Shown in pieces: positions 26,681 to 37,495 of a stretch of DNA of 64,000 bases. Source of the DNA: an uncultured Lachnospiraceae bacterium (GTDB lineage: Bacteria > Bacillota > Clostridia > Lachnospirales > Lachnospiraceae); contig CAKXYI010000001.1 in the NCBI GenBank assembly GCA_934899185.1, forward strand, positions 434,001 to 498,000. The letters are read 5' to 3'. Positions within the stretch are counted from its first letter, which is position 1; every line of letters starts with the position of its first letter. The notes beneath the pieces are model-generated. The model was given only the letters and a program-made list of their open reading frames with translations, made no database searches and was not told where the DNA came from. The translations under genes and the position numbers were made by a program.

Positions 26681-28879
26681 TCTTTCTTTCAGACCAGAAT
26701 ACCGACGCTGCTGCGTCGTATTGTCAATCATCTGGTAAAATACGTTTTCATCCCCCACAATGGTGATACACTTGCGCGCTCTGGTCACAGCCGTATATAA
26801 AAGATTCCGGTTCATAAGCATACGCGGTCCCGGAAGCAGTGGCATGACCACCGCCGGATACTCACTTCCCTGCGATTTATGAATGGTGATCGCATAGGCT
26901 AATTCCAGTTCGTCCAACCCCTTAAATGGATATATTACCAATTTATTCTCATCATAGAGCACACTGACCGTGCTGCTGTAGTCATTGATCTCCTGAATGA
27001 TCCCAACATCCCCATTGAATACGCCCAGCCCTTTGTCGATTGCCAAGCCATATCGACTTCGGATCTCCCATTCTAACTGGTAATTGTTACGGATCTGCAT
27101 GACCTTGTCACCCTCACGAAAGATCCGCTCACCCACCTGATGTTCTTTCTTGCCTTTCTCCGGCGGATTTAAATATTGCTGCAAAATGCTATTGAGACGT
27201 TCTACCCCAAGTAGTCCCTTGCGCGTCGGTGTCAGCACCTGAACATCATAAGGTGTCGCATCTACGTATTTGGGCATTTTTTGTTTGACCAACTGCAACA
27301 TAACGCTGATGATGACATCCGCATCATAACGTTTCAGTAAGAAGAAATCCCGGCTCTTGTTATCCAGTACGATATGCTGGCCGCCATTGATCTTATGCGC
27401 ATTGACAACAATATCACTCTGGCTCGCCTGACGGAAGATTTTTTGCAGAGTCACGACCGGAAAGCACTCTGACGCTATGATGTCCCGCAGGACATTGCCC
27501 GGTCCGACACTTGGCAACTGGTTGATATCCCCTACCAGAATCAGGCGTGTCCCATGCCCGATTGCCTTTAACAGGGCGTACAGGAGGGTAATATCCACCA
27601 TAGACATCTCATCAATGATAATGACATCCGCCTCCAAAGGATTGGATTCATTGCGTTCGAACATACCGCCGATCGCCTTGGCATCGTCTTTCGCCTCGTT
27701 CATCGCCCCATTGACTTCCAGCAGACGATGGATGGTCTTTGCCTCATATCCGGTAGTCTCGCTCATCCTCTTTGCCGCGCGCCCCGTTGGTGCTGCCAGG
27801 AAAATATCATAGCCCTCACCCACGAAATAAGAGATCATGGCACGGATAGTCGTCGTCTTTCCTGTTCCCGGTCCACCGGTCAGGATAAAGAGACCATGCG
27901 ATGCCGCCTGTCTAACCGCCTCTGCCTGCCACTCGTCCAGTTCCATATCTTCTTCCTTCTGGATCCTCGCGATCGCCTGGCACAGTTTGGCAGGTGTCAC
28001 ATCATAGGTCTCATTCAAAGCGTGTAAAAGTCCTGCCGACACCTGTTCCATGCGGTAAAAACTCTTAGCATACACGCCTTCTTCCTTTAATTCCACCTTG
28101 CCATCCATGGCAAGATTCATGACATGTTCCTCAATGTGCTCCGGTGCAACGCCCAGCAACTGATTGGCATAACGGAGCAATTCTTCCCGCGGCAGATAGG
28201 TATGCCCCAGTGTCGATGCCCCGGTCAGGCAATAAAGGATCCCGCACCGGATACGAAAGTCCGAATCAGTACGGATACCCACACGCTCAGCGATCTCATC
28301 TGCTATCTTAAAGCCGATCCCCGGCACTTCCTCCGCCATGCGATATGGATTCTCACGGATGACACTATAAATTTCCTGTCCGTATGCCTGATAGATCCTG
28401 ACTGCCAGATTACTCGTGATGCCATACTTTTCCAAAAAGATCATAGCATCCCGCAGGTCTTTCTTTTCTACCATCTGGCTGGAGATCTCCATCGCCATGC
28501 GCTCACTGATCCCCTTAATCTCCGCAAGTCGTTCCGGTTCTTCTTCCATGATGCGGAAGGTGTCTTTTTTGAACCGTCGCACGATACGGGATGCCAATGC
28601 CACACCGATTCCTTTGATAGCACCGGATGCCAGGTAACGCTCCATGGAAAGGACATCTTCCGGCGCCTTTGCTTCATAGGATTTCATCTGAAACTGTTCG
28701 CCGTAGGTCGGATGCGATGTATATTCCCCATGTAATAAAAGAATCTCCCCCTCCGTAACGACAGGGAAGATTCCTACACATGTAATTTCATCTTCTTCGC
28801 TTATTAAATTGAGAACGGTATAACCGTTATCCGCATTGCGGAACACGATGTGTTCCACATAGCCTTGTAAATCTTCCAT
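26657..28879 (-). CDS. recD2: RecD2 ATP-dependent DNA helicase
   Basis: 740 residues, normal for RecD2 (RecD with a long N-terminal region, acting without RecBC). N-terminal OB-like and helix-hairpin-helix region (AIKGIGVALASRIV, VPGIGFKIADEIAERVG). Superfamily 1B helicase motifs: Walker A LTGGPGTGKTTTIRA, IIIDEMSMVD, ILVGDINQLPSVGPG, LQKIFRQA and the C-terminal TIHKSQGSEYPAVV and YTAVTRARK. It unwinds 5'-3' and functions in repair and replication stress. Follows the rod-binding protein gene by 18 bases, an unusual placement at the end of a flagellar/mbl gene run. Confidence 0.95.
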   Translation of the reverse strand: MEDLQGYVEHIVFRNADNGYTVLNLISEEDEITCVGIFPVVTEGEILLLHGEYTSHPTYGEQFQMKSYEAKAPEDVLSMERYLASGAIKGIGVALASRIVRRFKKDTFRIMEEEPERLAEIKGISERMAMEISSQMVEKKDLRDAMIFLEKYGITSNLAVRIYQAYGQEIYSVIRENPYRMAEEVPGIGFKIADEIAERVGIRTDSDFRIRCGILYCLTGASTLGHTYLPREELLRYANQLLGVAPEHIEEHVMNLAMDGKVELKEEGVYAKSFYRMEQVSAGLLHALNETYDVTPAKLCQAIARIQKEEDMELDEWQAEAVRQAASHGLFILTGGPGTGKTTTIRAMISYFVGEGYDIFLAAPTGRAAKRMSETTGYEAKTIHRLLEVNGAMNEAKDDAKAIGGMFERNESNPLEADVIIIDEMSMVDITLLYALLKAIGHGTRLILVGDINQLPSVGPGNVLRDIIASECFPVVTLQKIFRQASQSDIVVNAHKINGGQHIVLDNKSRDFFLLKRYDADVIISVMLQLVKQKMPKYVDATPYDVQVLTPTRKGLLGVERLNSILQQYLNPPEKGKKEHQVGERIFREGDKVMQIRNNYQLEWEIRSRYGLAIDKGLGVFNGDVGIIQEINDYSSTVSVLYDENKLVIYPFKGLDELELAYAITIHKSQGSEYPAVVMPLLPGPRMLMNRNLLYTAVTRARKCITIVGDENVFYQMIDNTTQQRRYSGLKERLKEASLI

Positions 28880-28897
28880 CGATTATGTAGTCCTATC

Positions 28898-29257
28898 CTA
28901 CTCTATTCCGTAATTGCGCTTCATCTGATCGACCAGTTGGTCTGTCAGACTACCGCCATACTCTGATACCATCTCCCCAGCAAGTTGCTGGATCGTGGCA
29001 TCCATATACATATCGGTATACTGGCTCATGGTCGAATCCTGATCATCATCCGAAGTCACGCTGTCCTTCATCTGCTTGATGACCTGTTCTAACATATAGG
29101 ATTCAAAAGACTCTACGGCATTTACCAGATCCTCCTCTGTGGAATCAGAAGATAGCCCGGAAAGCGCGCTGGTTGCCTTGTCCGATCTGCTGGATGACTG
29201 TGCATTAGAAGAAACCGTATCGTAATAAGAAGATAATCCATCTACTGAAAAACTCAT
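28898..29257 (-). CDS. Flagellar rod-binding protein (FlgJ N-terminal type)
   Basis: 119 residues. Matches the rod-binding domain of FlgJ by LVNAVESFESYMLEQVIKQM and TDMYMDATIQQLAGEMVSEYGG-like helices; it lacks the muramidase domain found in proteobacterial FlgJ. Such short proteins cap or chaperone rod assembly. AGGAGGAGA site upstream. It follows the FlgG gene by 13 bases, supporting the flagellar assignment. Confidence 0.85.
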   Translation of the reverse strand: MSFSVDGLSSYYDTVSSNAQSSSRSDKATSALSGLSSDSTEEDLVNAVESFESYMLEQVIKQMKDSVTSDDDQDSTMSQYTDMYMDATIQQLAGEMVSEYGGSLTDQLVDQMKRNYGIE

Positions 29258-29270
29258 ACCTTATCTCCTC

Positions 29271-30089
29271 CTATCGTTTGAGATTGTTTGCCTGTTCCAA
29301 CATGGTATCGGATGTCGTGATTGCCTTGGAGTTCATCTCATAGGCTCTCTGCGCCACGATCAGATTGACCATCTCATCTGCCACATTGACATTGGATGCT
29401 TCCAGATAGCCCTGTGCAATTGTGCTTTTGGTCACACCAACAGTCGTGTTTTCACTCAGCGGTACGCCCGAAGCCTGGGTTGCCTCAAAAAGACTGTCCC
29501 CGGTCTTTTCCAATCCCTTTGGGTTGTTAAACTGGTACAATGCCACCTGCTGCCCGGTCGGTATATAGGTGCCGTCTGCTGCCTTATATGCTACAGAACC
29601 ATCCGTTCCAAAAGAAACCGTATCACCCGAAGCACCATCCGGCAACATGATCGGATTGCCCTGATAATCCAAGACTTCCTGCCCCTTAGAAGTAGCTAGA
29701 ACACGATTGCCCATATTATCCAGTGCCCATGTAAAATCACCACTTCTGGTGTAATAAGTGCCATTGTCCGCACCGCGCACTGCGAAAAAGCCGGAACCGG
29801 AAATGCATAATGCCGTCTTGCTGGCATTCGCCTGCATGGTTCCCTGTGTATAGTCTGTATTGGTAGATGCCACTCTTGCGCCCAATCCTACCTGTGCTGT
29901 CGTAGGTTTATTTTCTCCGTTTGCTGTTGTTGTCTCTGTACGAAGGGTTTGGTATAAAAGTGACTTGAACTGCGTAGATTGGGACTTATAGCCCACAGTA
30001 TTGACATTGGCGAGATTGTTAGCAATCGTGTCAACGTTCGTCTGCTGCGCCTTCATTCCTGACGCGCCCGTCCATAATGCTCTCATCAT
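29271..30089 (-). CDS. flgG: Flagellar basal-body rod protein FlgG (FlhP-type)
   Basis: 272 residues. N-terminal rod signature MMRALWTGASGMKAQQTNVD, TIANNLANVNTVGYKS, and C-terminal SNVNVADEMVNLIVAQRAYE and DTMLEQANNL, both terminal helices that pack in the rod. Forms the distal rod of the flagellum outside the membrane. In Bacillus subtilis the paired genes flhO and flhP lie beside mbl, as here. Confidence 0.93.
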   Translation of the reverse strand: MMRALWTGASGMKAQQTNVDTIANNLANVNTVGYKSQSTQFKSLLYQTLRTETTTANGENKPTTAQVGLGARVASTNTDYTQGTMQANASKTALCISGSGFFAVRGADNGTYYTRSGDFTWALDNMGNRVLATSKGQEVLDYQGNPIMLPDGASGDTVSFGTDGSVAYKAADGTYIPTGQQVALYQFNNPKGLEKTGDSLFEATQASGVPLSENTTVGVTKSTIAQGYLEASNVNVADEMVNLIVAQRAYEMNSKAITTSDTMLEQANNLKR

Positions 30090-30174
30090 AATGAATGCAT
30101 CTCCTTTCCAATTTCTCTGTCAGCATGACCGGATATTGTCATGCAGTCTCATCGGCATTGTCAAAATAGGACTT

Positions 30175-30975
30175 TTACACCTGTCCTACACTATTGACAG
30201 CCTTGTCCAATGTAGAATCCTCGGTCTGAATCACCTTTTGCCCAGCCTCATAGGCTCTGGCAACCGTAATCATATCGACCATTTCATCTATCACATTGAC
30301 ATTGGAAGCTTCGAGGCATCCTTGCTCAACGGAAGCATCGCTGGCGATGACCTGTCCTCCCGGAACCAGATCATATAGATTCTCGCCATATTTTGAAACA
30401 AAATTATTATCTGCAAACTGCACCACGCCGATACGGTCTACAACCTGATCGTTTTGATAGATAAAGCCCTGCTCATCAATCTCGTAAGACTGATCCGGGT
30501 CGATCCGTACATAATTGGCAAGTGCATCATCGGAATTCAGCGCACCGATCCGATTCAGAACATAATCTCCATCTGATGTGCGCAGATATCCTTGATTATC
30601 TACAGAAAAAGCACCATCCCTGGTATATTTGACAGAAGTCTCTCCGTCCTTTGATGTAAAAGCAATAGCAAAGAATCCTTCGCCCGAAAGTGCCAGATCT
30701 GACATGTTTTCTGTGATCTGGAAACTCCCCTGATCCCAATTAGTAAAGGTCTCTCCCACTTTCACGCCCAGACTGATCGAACCGATACGCTGTGGCATAT
30801 CATAATTCGATGTATCCTTGATCTTGATCGCCAACTGATGATCAAAAGACTGATTTACCATACCTTCTTTTTTGTATCCGGTCGTCGCAGAATTTGCCAG
30901 ATTATTGGCAATCACATCCAAGCGTTTCTGTTCGTTGACCATGCCGGTATATCCGGTGTACAGTCCTTTTACCAT
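30175..30975 (-). CDS. Flagellar hook-basal body protein (FlgF/FlgG family, FlhO-type)
   Basis: 266 residues. MVKGLYTGYTGMVNEQKRLD and VIANNLANSATTGYKKEG at the N-terminus; SNVNVIDEMVDMITVARAYE at the C-terminus. Likely a proximal rod subunit paired with the FlgG downstream; equivalent in position to flhO. AGGAGGAAT site just before the ATG. The 87-base gap to mbl holds a weak hairpin only. Confidence 0.92.
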   Translation of the reverse strand: MVKGLYTGYTGMVNEQKRLDVIANNLANSATTGYKKEGMVNQSFDHQLAIKIKDTSNYDMPQRIGSISLGVKVGETFTNWDQGSFQITENMSDLALSGEGFFAIAFTSKDGETSVKYTRDGAFSVDNQGYLRTSDGDYVLNRIGALNSDDALANYVRIDPDQSYEIDEQGFIYQNDQVVDRIGVVQFADNNFVSKYGENLYDLVPGGQVIASDASVEQGCLEASNVNVIDEMVDMITVARAYEAGQKVIQTEDSTLDKAVNSVGQV

Positions 30976-31062
30976 AATTCCTCCTAAGCAAGCAAAACTA
31001 GATAATGACTTCTATCTATATATCGGATAGATCTGTCGTATTTTTTATATAAGATCTGAAAT

Positions 31063-32058
31063 TTAATCTTCAGAACGATCGCCGGAAAGGAACTCAACGA
31101 ACTTGCCGGTTCCGATAGCAACACAAGTAGTTGCCTCCTCTGCGGTCATCGTATTGATGCCGGTACGCTCCTCGATCAATTCCTCCAACCCGCGAAGCAG
31201 TGCTCCGCCACCGGTCAGAACGATACCACGGTCAGCAACATCCGCCGCCAACTCCGGTGGTGTCTTTTCCAGTACAGAGTGGATGGCTTCTACGATCTGC
31301 AAGGTCGGCTCACGCAGTGCCTCCTCGGTCTCCTCAGAAGAAACCTCGATGGTCTTTGGCAGACCTGTGACCAGATTACGCCCTCTGACATCCATGGTCT
31401 CCGGTGTCGGGAGTGGATAACAGGTACCGATCTTGATCTTGATGTCTTCTGCGGTACGCTCACCTATCAGAAGATTGTGCTTCTTACGCATATAACGGAC
31501 AATGGCTTCATCAAAGTCATCTCCTGCGATCTTGATAGAAGTGCTGACAACAGAACCACCCAAAGAGATTACAGCGATATCTGCCGTACCACCACCGATA
31601 TCTACGATCATATTTCCGCATGGTCTGGAAATATCAATTCCGGCTCCGATTGCTGCCGCGATCGGTTCCTCAATAATGGAAACCTCTCTGGCACCTGCTG
31701 CATAGGTTGCATCCTCTACCGCTCTCTTTTCTACCTCGGTCGCACCACTCGGGATGCAGACACTGATACGAGGCTTGCGGTAACTCTTTTTGCCCATTGC
31801 CTTCTGAATGAAGTATTTGATCATTTTTTCTGTTACTGTATAATCTGAAATAACACCCTGACGCAGTGGTCGAACGGCTACAATATTGCCCGGTGTTCTA
31901 CCTAACATCAGACGTGCTTCTTCGCCAATCGCCTTGATCTTGTTGGTATCTCTATCAAAAGCCACCACGGACGGCTCCTTTAATACGACACCTTTTCCTC
32001 TAACGTAAACCAGGATGCTGGCTGTACCCAAATCAATTCCGATATCACTTGAAACCAT
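31063..32058 (-). CDS. mbl: MreB/Mbl rod-shape determining actin homologue
   Basis: 331 residues from the ATG at 32058 (GAAAGGAGAAAC site); the longer frame to 32133 has no matching N-terminus. Actin-fold motifs: phosphate loops DIGIDLGTASILVY and IVDIGGGTADIAVISLG, EEPIAAAIGAG and TGGGALLRGLEEL. Polymerises under the membrane to direct lateral wall synthesis. I use mbl because of the neighbouring flagellar rod genes, as in Bacillus; mreB is equally possible since mreCD is not seen. Confidence 0.9.
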   Translation of the reverse strand: MVSSDIGIDLGTASILVYVRGKGVVLKEPSVVAFDRDTNKIKAIGEEARLMLGRTPGNIVAVRPLRQGVISDYTVTEKMIKYFIQKAMGKKSYRKPRISVCIPSGATEVEKRAVEDATYAAGAREVSIIEEPIAAAIGAGIDISRPCGNMIVDIGGGTADIAVISLGGSVVSTSIKIAGDDFDEAIVRYMRKKHNLLIGERTAEDIKIKIGTCYPLPTPETMDVRGRNLVTGLPKTIEVSSEETEEALREPTLQIVEAIHSVLEKTPPELAADVADRGIVLTGGGALLRGLEELIEERTGINTMTAEEATTCVAIGTGKFVEFLSGDRSED

Positions 32059-32302
32059 ACTGTTTCTCCTTTCAGTTTGTATATAAAACGTGAACCTAGT
32101 CCACCTAATGATAGTTTTGCATTCTAATTTCAATTATATACAAATGTTACCATTTTTCAATGAATTTTTTCTGAAGATATCCTTAAACAAATCTTTACAT
32201 TTATTTTTTAATTTTTTATTCTTTTTTCACATAATGGACACATTTCTTGGGTATTATAATAACCGTACTAGCAAATAGTGCTAATATATTTTTCATAACT
32301 CA

Positions 32303-32327
32303 GCTCCGGAGGCTTTGCTTCCGGAGC
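32303..32327 (+). other. GC-rich hairpin of unknown role
   Basis: Stem GCTCCGGAGG / CTTCCGGAGC (10 pairs, one wobble) with a 5-base loop. It lies 16 bases before a plus-strand terminator. It is GC-rich in an AT-rich gap and no plus-strand gene precedes it. Confidence 0.6.
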
Positions 32328-32343
32328 ACTCCCCAAAAACAAC

Positions 32344-32369
32344 GGAATCGCCTTTGCGATTCCTTTTTT
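32344..32369 (+). terminator. Plus-oriented intrinsic terminator with no plus-strand gene upstream
   Basis: GGAATCGC, loop CTTT, GCGATTCC, then TTTTTT. A textbook terminator for plus-strand transcription. On the minus strand it is followed by GTTGTTTTT, so it might act for uvrA read-through too. Confidence 0.75.
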
Positions 32370-32388
32370 ATTACATTTTACAGAAAGA

Positions 32389-32430
32389 GCAAGGGCAATC
32401 CCGGAATATTCTCCCGGGGATTGCCCTTGT
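32389..32430 (-). terminator. uvrA terminator
   Basis: 13 perfect pairs CAAGGGCAATCCC / GGGATTGCCCTTG 8 bases after the uvrA stop; the minus side continues CTCTTTCTG. The plus side has TTTTCCC. Confidence 0.7.
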
Positions 32431-32436
32431 TTTCCC

Positions 32437-35283
32437 TTAGGAACGTTTCTTGTCTGCTTCCAGATAACGTTTTACATATTGTCCTGTATACGAAGTCGGA
32501 TGCTGTGCCACCTCCTCCGGTGTGCCACAGGCTACGACCCTGCCGCCGCGGTCTCCACCGTCCGGTCCCATATCAATGATATAGTCTGCTGTCTTGATCA
32601 CATCCAGATTGTGCTCGATCACAACAACCGTATTGCCACCTTCAGATAATTTTCGCAGGATGGTAACAAGTTTATTTACATCATCAAAATGAAGTCCTGT
32701 GGTCGGCTCATCCAGTACATAGATGGTACGGCCTGTACTCCTGCGGCTGAGTTCGGTCGCCAGTTTGATACGCTGCGCCTCTCCGCCGGAAAGTGTTGTG
32801 GACGGCTGTCCCAATTTTACATAGGATAAGCCCACATCATAGAGGGTCTGGATCTTACGATGGATGGACGGCACATGTTCAAAGAAATGTAAGGCTTCTT
32901 CCACCGTCATATCCAAAACATCATAGATAGACTTACCCTTGTACTTAACCTCCAAAGTTTCGCGATTGTAACGCTTGCCACCGCATACCTCGCACGGTAC
33001 ATAAACATCCGGCAGGAAATGCATTTCAATCTTGATGATACCATCCCCGGAACATGCCTCACAACGTCCACCCTTGACATTGAAACTGAAACGTCCCTTG
33101 CTGTAACCACGTGCCTTGGCATCTGCTGTCGCCGCAAAAAGATCGCGGATCATATCAAACACACCGGTATAGGTTGCCGGATTGGATCGTGGGGTACGCC
33201 CGATCGGCGATTGGTCAATATCAATGATCTTATCCAACTGGTCGATTCCCTCAATATCATCATGCTTGCCCGGCACCTTGTGGGCACGGTTCAATTCTTT
33301 CGCCAGACGCTTGTATAGAATCTCATTGGTCAGCGAACTCTTTCCAGAACCGGACACACCGGTAATGCAGGTCATCACACCAAGCGGTATCTGCACATCA
33401 ATATTCTTGAGGTTGTTCTCTTTCGCCCCGCGGATGGTCAGATAGCCCGTCGGCTGTCGTCTCTCCTTTGGCACCGGAATGGTCTTTTTGCCACTCAGAT
33501 ATGCTCCGGTGATCGAATTCGGATTTGCCATGACTTCCTCCGGCGTACCGATCGCTACGACCTCTCCGCCATGCTTACCTGCCCCGGGTCCGATATCCAC
33601 CAGGCAGTCTGCCGCCAGCATGGTATCCTCATCATGCTCGACCACGATCAGAGTATTGCCCAGATCACGCAGACCTTTCAAGGATGCCAGAAGTTTGTCA
33701 TTATCCTTTTGATGCAGACCGATACTCGGCTCATCCAAAATATAGGCAACACCTACCAGACCGGACCCGATCTGGGTTGCCAGACGGATACGCTGTGCCT
33801 CTCCACCGGAAAGTGTCCCGGTCGCTCTGGATAAGGACAGGTAGTCCAGACCCACATCCACCAAGAAGCCAACGCGTCCCCGAATTTCCTTTAAGATCTG
33901 ATGCCCGATCTTTTCCTGCTGATCACTCAACTGTAGGTCCTGCAAAAATACCTGCAGGTCACGGATCGGCAGTTCCGTCATTTCAAAGATATTCTTATCT
34001 GCTACCGTGACCGCCAGAGAAGACTTTTTCAGACGCTGTCCCTTGCACAGTGGGCACTTACAGATATACATGAATTCCTCATATTCCTTTTTCATGGTCT
34101 CCGAATGAGTCTCACGATAGCGGCGGTTCACATTGGCGATCAGTCCCTCAAAGCAGATGTCATAAACACCCTCGCCACGCTGACCCTTATAATGCACCGG
34201 TACAGCGCGGTCAAATCCATAGATGAACCGGTGGCGTATCTCCTCCGGCAGGTCCTTGTAAGGCGTATCCAGAGAAAAGCCGTATTCCTTTGCCAAAGCA
34301 ACTAGGATCGCATGAGTGAAACTCTTTTTGTCGGATGCCGACTGCCATCCCATGACCGCGACACAGCCCTCATTAAAACTCAGACGCTTGTCCGGGATCA
34401 TCAGATCCTCATCAAACTCCATCTTAAAGCCCAGTCCAAAACATTCCGGGCAGGCTCCAAAAGGATTGTTGAAAGAGAAACTTCGCGGTTCCACCTCATC
34501 TACACTGATACCGCAATCCGGGCAGGCAAAGCCTTCGGACATCATGAAGTTCTCACCGTCGATGACATCCACTTCAACCAAGCCCGAGGTCAGGTGCAGG
34601 ATATTTTCGATCGAATCGGTCAGACGCTTCTCAATGCCCTCCTTGACTACCAGACGGTCGACAACGATCTGGATATTGTGTTTGATATTCTTTTCCAGAA
34701 CGATATCCTCAGACAGATCATATAAATTGCCATCCACGATCACACGCACATAGCCACTTTTTTTTGCCTTGGCAAAGAGTTTTTCATGGGTTCCCTTTCG
34801 CCCACGCACGACCGGTGCTAATAACTGAATCTTGGTACGTTCCGGCAGCGCCATGATGCGGTCGACCATCTGATCGACGGTCTGCTTGCGGATCTCCCGT
34901 CCACACTTTGGGCAGTGAGGGATGCCGATACGCGCATAAAGTAGGCGGAAATAATCATAAATCTCTGTCACTGTTCCTACCGTAGAACGTGGATTGTGGT
35001 TGGTCGATTTCTGGTCTATGGAGATCGCCGGCGGCAACCCCTCGATCTTCTCCACATCCGGCTTTTCCATCTGCCCCAGAAACTGTCTGGAATAAGAAGA
35101 CAAGGACTCCATATAGCGTCTCTGTCCTTCTGCAAAGATGGTATCAAAAGCCAAAGATGACTTTCCCGATCCGCTGAGCCCTGTCAATACCGTAAAGGAA
35201 TCTCTCGGAATATCCAGACTGATATTTTTGAGATTATGCACATTGGCTCCTCTGATCTTGATGTATTTTCTCGTGTCCTTCAT
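32437..35283 (-). CDS. uvrA: Excinuclease ABC subunit UvrA
   Basis: 948 residues. Two ABC ATPase modules with Walker [16 protein letters not shown] and [15 protein letters not shown], signatures [12 protein letters not shown] and [12 protein letters not shown], and Walker [13 protein letters not shown] and [12 protein letters not shown]. Zinc sites [15 protein letters not shown]...CPECFG and CEACSGDG...CEVCGG. Recognises DNA lesions in nucleotide excision repair. It lies 42 bases downstream of uvrB in one unit. Confidence 0.98.
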   Translation of the reverse strand: MKDTRKYIKIRGANVHNLKNISLDIPRDSFTVLTGLSGSGKSSLAFDTIFAEGQRRYMESLSSYSRQFLGQMEKPDVEKIEGLPPAISIDQKSTNHNPRSTVGTVTEIYDYFRLLYARIGIPHCPKCGREIRKQTVDQMVDRIMALPERTKIQLLAPVVRGRKGTHEKLFAKAKKSGYVRVIVDGNLYDLSEDIVLEKNIKHNIQIVVDRLVVKEGIEKRLTDSIENILHLTSGLVEVDVIDGENFMMSEGFACPDCGISVDEVEPRSFSFNNPFGACPECFGLGFKMEFDEDLMIPDKRLSFNEGCVAVMGWQSASDKKSFTHAILVALAKEYGFSLDTPYKDLPEEIRHRFIYGFDRAVPVHYKGQRGEGVYDICFEGLIANVNRRYRETHSETMKKEYEEFMYICKCPLCKGQRLKKSSLAVTVADKNIFEMTELPIRDLQVFLQDLQLSDQQEKIGHQILKEIRGRVGFLVDVGLDYLSLSRATGTLSGGEAQRIRLATQIGSGLVGVAYILDEPSIGLHQKDNDKLLASLKGLRDLGNTLIVVEHDEDTMLAADCLVDIGPGAGKHGGEVVAIGTPEEVMANPNSITGAYLSGKKTIPVPKERRQPTGYLTIRGAKENNLKNIDVQIPLGVMTCITGVSGSGKSSLTNEILYKRLAKELNRAHKVPGKHDDIEGIDQLDKIIDIDQSPIGRTPRSNPATYTGVFDMIRDLFAATADAKARGYSKGRFSFNVKGGRCEACSGDGIIKIEMHFLPDVYVPCEVCGGKRYNRETLEVKYKGKSIYDVLDMTVEEALHFFEHVPSIHRKIQTLYDVGLSYVKLGQPSTTLSGGEAQRIKLATELSRRSTGRTIYVLDEPTTGLHFDDVNKLVTILRKLSEGGNTVVVIEHNLDVIKTADYIIDMGPDGGDRGGRVVACGTPEEVAQHPTSYTGQYVKRYLEADKKRS

Positions 35284-35325
35284 TATTCTAAACCTCTATC
35301 TTATCTCTATCTTAATATTGATCTG

Positions 35326-37308
35326 CTACATATCCCGCAGCATATTTTTCAGTTCGATCAGGCGGTCACGGTATTCTGCCGCAGCCTCAAAGTCAAGTTC
35401 TGCCGCAGCCTTTTCCATCTTCTTTTTGATCTGACCGATATGTTTTTCCAGTTCCTCGCGATCCATCTCTTCCGCATCACGTTCAAACTGCATTTCTTCC
35501 TTGGCAACTTCTTTGGAAATACTGATCAGATCACGCACCGATTTCTGGATGGTCTGTGGGGTGATACCATGCTCCTCATTGTATGCCTGCTGGATCTGCC
35601 TACGTCTGGCAGTCTCATCCAATGCCAGCCGCATAGAGTCCGTGATCTTGTCCGCATACATGATAACATGACCGGACGAGTTTCGCGCTGCACGACCGAT
35701 GGTCTGGATCAGGGAACGTTCGGAACGCAAAAAGCCTTCCTTGTCAGCGTCTAGGATCGCCACAAGCGTGATCTCCGGAATATCCAATCCCTCACGGAGC
35801 AAATTGATGCCGACCAGAACATCAAAGACATCCAGTCGCAGATCTCGTATGATCTCCGCGCGCTCCATGGTATCAATATCCGAATGCATATATTTGACAC
35901 GGATACCGAGTTCTGCCATATAATCGGTCAGATCCTCCGCCATCCGCTTGGTCAGCGTAGTAATGAGCACCTTGTTGTGCTGTGCCGTTTCCTTGCGGAT
36001 CTCACCGATCAGGTCATCGATCTGTCCCTCGATCGGACGCACCTCTACCTCCGGATCCAACAGACCGGTCGGACGGATGACCTGCTCCGCACGCAGCATC
36101 TCATGTTCTTCCTCATACTCTGCCGGTGTCGCTGACACAAATAAGATCTGGTCGATCTTGGACTCAAACTCCGAGAAATTCAGAGGGCGGTTATCGAGCG
36201 CTGATGGCAGGCGGAAACCATAATCTACCAATGTTGTCTTTCGCGCCCGGTCTCCGGCATACATACCGCGCACCTGTGGCAGGGTGATATGGGACTCATC
36301 CACAATGATCAGAAAATCATCCTTAAAATAATCTAAAAGGCACTGCGGCGGTTCTCCCGGCTTCTGATTGGTCAGATGCCGGGAATAATTCTCGATGCCG
36401 CTGCAAAAACCTGTCTCACGCAGCATTTCCACATCAAAATTAGTACGCTCCGCAATACGCTGCGCCTCGATCAGTTTATCCTCTCCCTTGAAAAAGCGCA
36501 CGCGCTCCTCTAACTCTTCCTCGATCTCAACACAGGCTTTGTTGATCTTGTCCTGTGGTACGACGTAATGGGACGCAGGGAAAATAGCGACATGATTCAT
36601 CTCACACCTTACTTCCATCGTAAGGGCATCCAGTTCCGTGATACGATCGATCTCATCCCCAAAAAATTCCACACGATAGGCATAATCCGAGGTATCTGCC
36701 GGAATGATCTCAAGCACATCACCGCGCACCCGAAAAGTACCACGGGTAAAATCCATATCATTGCGCATATACTGCATATCCACCAGTTGCCGGATCACCT
36801 CATCCCGGTCTTTCTCATCCCCCGGCCGCAGGGAAACCATCATATTCTGGTAGTCATCCGGGCTACCGATACCATAGATACAGGATACCGAGGATATGAT
36901 AATGACATCACGCCGCTCCGTCAGCGCTGCTGTAGCTGACAGACGCAACTTGTCGATCTCATCATTGATGGAAGAATCTTTGGCAATATAAGTATCAGTC
37001 GAAGGGACATAGGCCTCCGGCTGATAGTAATCATAATAACTTACAAAATATTCCACCGCATTATCGGGAAAAAATTCTTTGAACTCTCCATATAATTGCG
37101 TTGCCAGCGTCTTATTATGCGCAATGATCAATGTCGGTTTATTCAATTTCTGTATGACATTCGCCATGGTAAAAGTCTTTCCTGAGCCGGTCACACCAAG
37201 CAGGGTCTGACACTGGTTGCCCTCACGAAAGCCCGCGACCAGTTCTGCGATCGCCTGTGGCTGATCTCCGGTCGGTTCAAATTGGGAATGCAATTCAAAA
37301 TGGTCCAT
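35326..37308 (-). CDS. uvrB: Excinuclease ABC subunit UvrB
   Basis: About 660 residues. Starts at the ATG at 37308 (MDHFELHS as in homologues) because AGGAG is 10 bases upstream of it but only one base before the alternative ATG at 37317. Helicase motif [16 protein letters not shown], the beta-hairpin [30 protein letters not shown] and QTIGRAARN, and a C-terminal UVR motif ([23 protein letters not shown], binding UvrA/UvrC). Verifies damage and recruits UvrC. A LexA-box-like sequence lies 83 bases upstream. Confidence 0.98.
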   Translation of the reverse strand: MDHFELHSQFEPTGDQPQAIAELVAGFREGNQCQTLLGVTGSGKTFTMANVIQKLNKPTLIIAHNKTLATQLYGEFKEFFPDNAVEYFVSYYDYYQPEAYVPSTDTYIAKDSSINDEIDKLRLSATAALTERRDVIIISSVSCIYGIGSPDDYQNMMVSLRPGDEKDRDEVIRQLVDMQYMRNDMDFTRGTFRVRGDVLEIIPADTSDYAYRVEFFGDEIDRITELDALTMEVRCEMNHVAIFPASHYVVPQDKINKACVEIEEELEERVRFFKGEDKLIEAQRIAERTNFDVEMLRETGFCSGIENYSRHLTNQKPGEPPQCLLDYFKDDFLIIVDESHITLPQVRGMYAGDRARKTTLVDYGFRLPSALDNRPLNFSEFESKIDQILFVSATPAEYEEEHEMLRAEQVIRPTGLLDPEVEVRPIEGQIDDLIGEIRKETAQHNKVLITTLTKRMAEDLTDYMAELGIRVKYMHSDIDTMERAEIIRDLRLDVFDVLVGINLLREGLDIPEITLVAILDADKEGFLRSERSLIQTIGRAARNSSGHVIMYADKITDSMRLALDETARRRQIQQAYNEEHGITPQTIQKSVRDLISISKEVAKEEMQFERDAEEMDREELEKHIGQIKKKMEKAAAELDFEAAAEYRDRLIELKNMLRDM

Positions 37309-37390
37309 ATTCTTCATACTCCTGACTATCTAGTTTGCACACATTCTTCCTATAATATAACATCAAGCCTGGCAAAAGTACAGAAAAATC

Positions 37391-37402
37391 GAATGTTTGT
37401 TC
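37391..37402. promoter_or_regulatory. Candidate LexA (SOS) box between uvrB and the YitT gene
   Basis: Minus-strand GAACAAACATTC against the Gram-positive dyad GAAC-N4-GTTC, one mismatch. It lies between the divergent promoters of uvrB and the plus-strand membrane protein. uvrBA is a usual LexA target in Firmicutes. Confidence 0.4.
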
Positions 37403-37407
37403 TGCTA

Positions 37408-37437
37408 TTGTTATTTTGTACGCATTTGTCATATAAT
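37408..37437 (+). promoter_or_regulatory. Probable promoter of the YitT-family gene
   Basis: -35 TTGTTA, 18-base spacer, -10 TATAAT, 58 bases before the ATG at 37496. Confidence 0.5.
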
Positions 37438-37495
37438 AGCAAACGTGTGGTAAACCATAGCATTTTTTCACATATAGTATAGAAAGGGACGTAAC

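Larger units (their letters stand above)
32059..32436. other. Intergenic region between mbl and uvrA
   Basis: 378 bases without a gene. Left part (32059-32250) is very AT-rich, with T tracts, and should hold the mbl promoter and leader. A near-palindromic ATTATAAT at 32253-32260 could act as a -10 on either strand but no good -35 fits at normal spacing. 32303-32369 holds a strong hairpin and a separate plus-oriented terminator; 32389-32429 holds the uvrA terminator. Confidence 0.5.
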
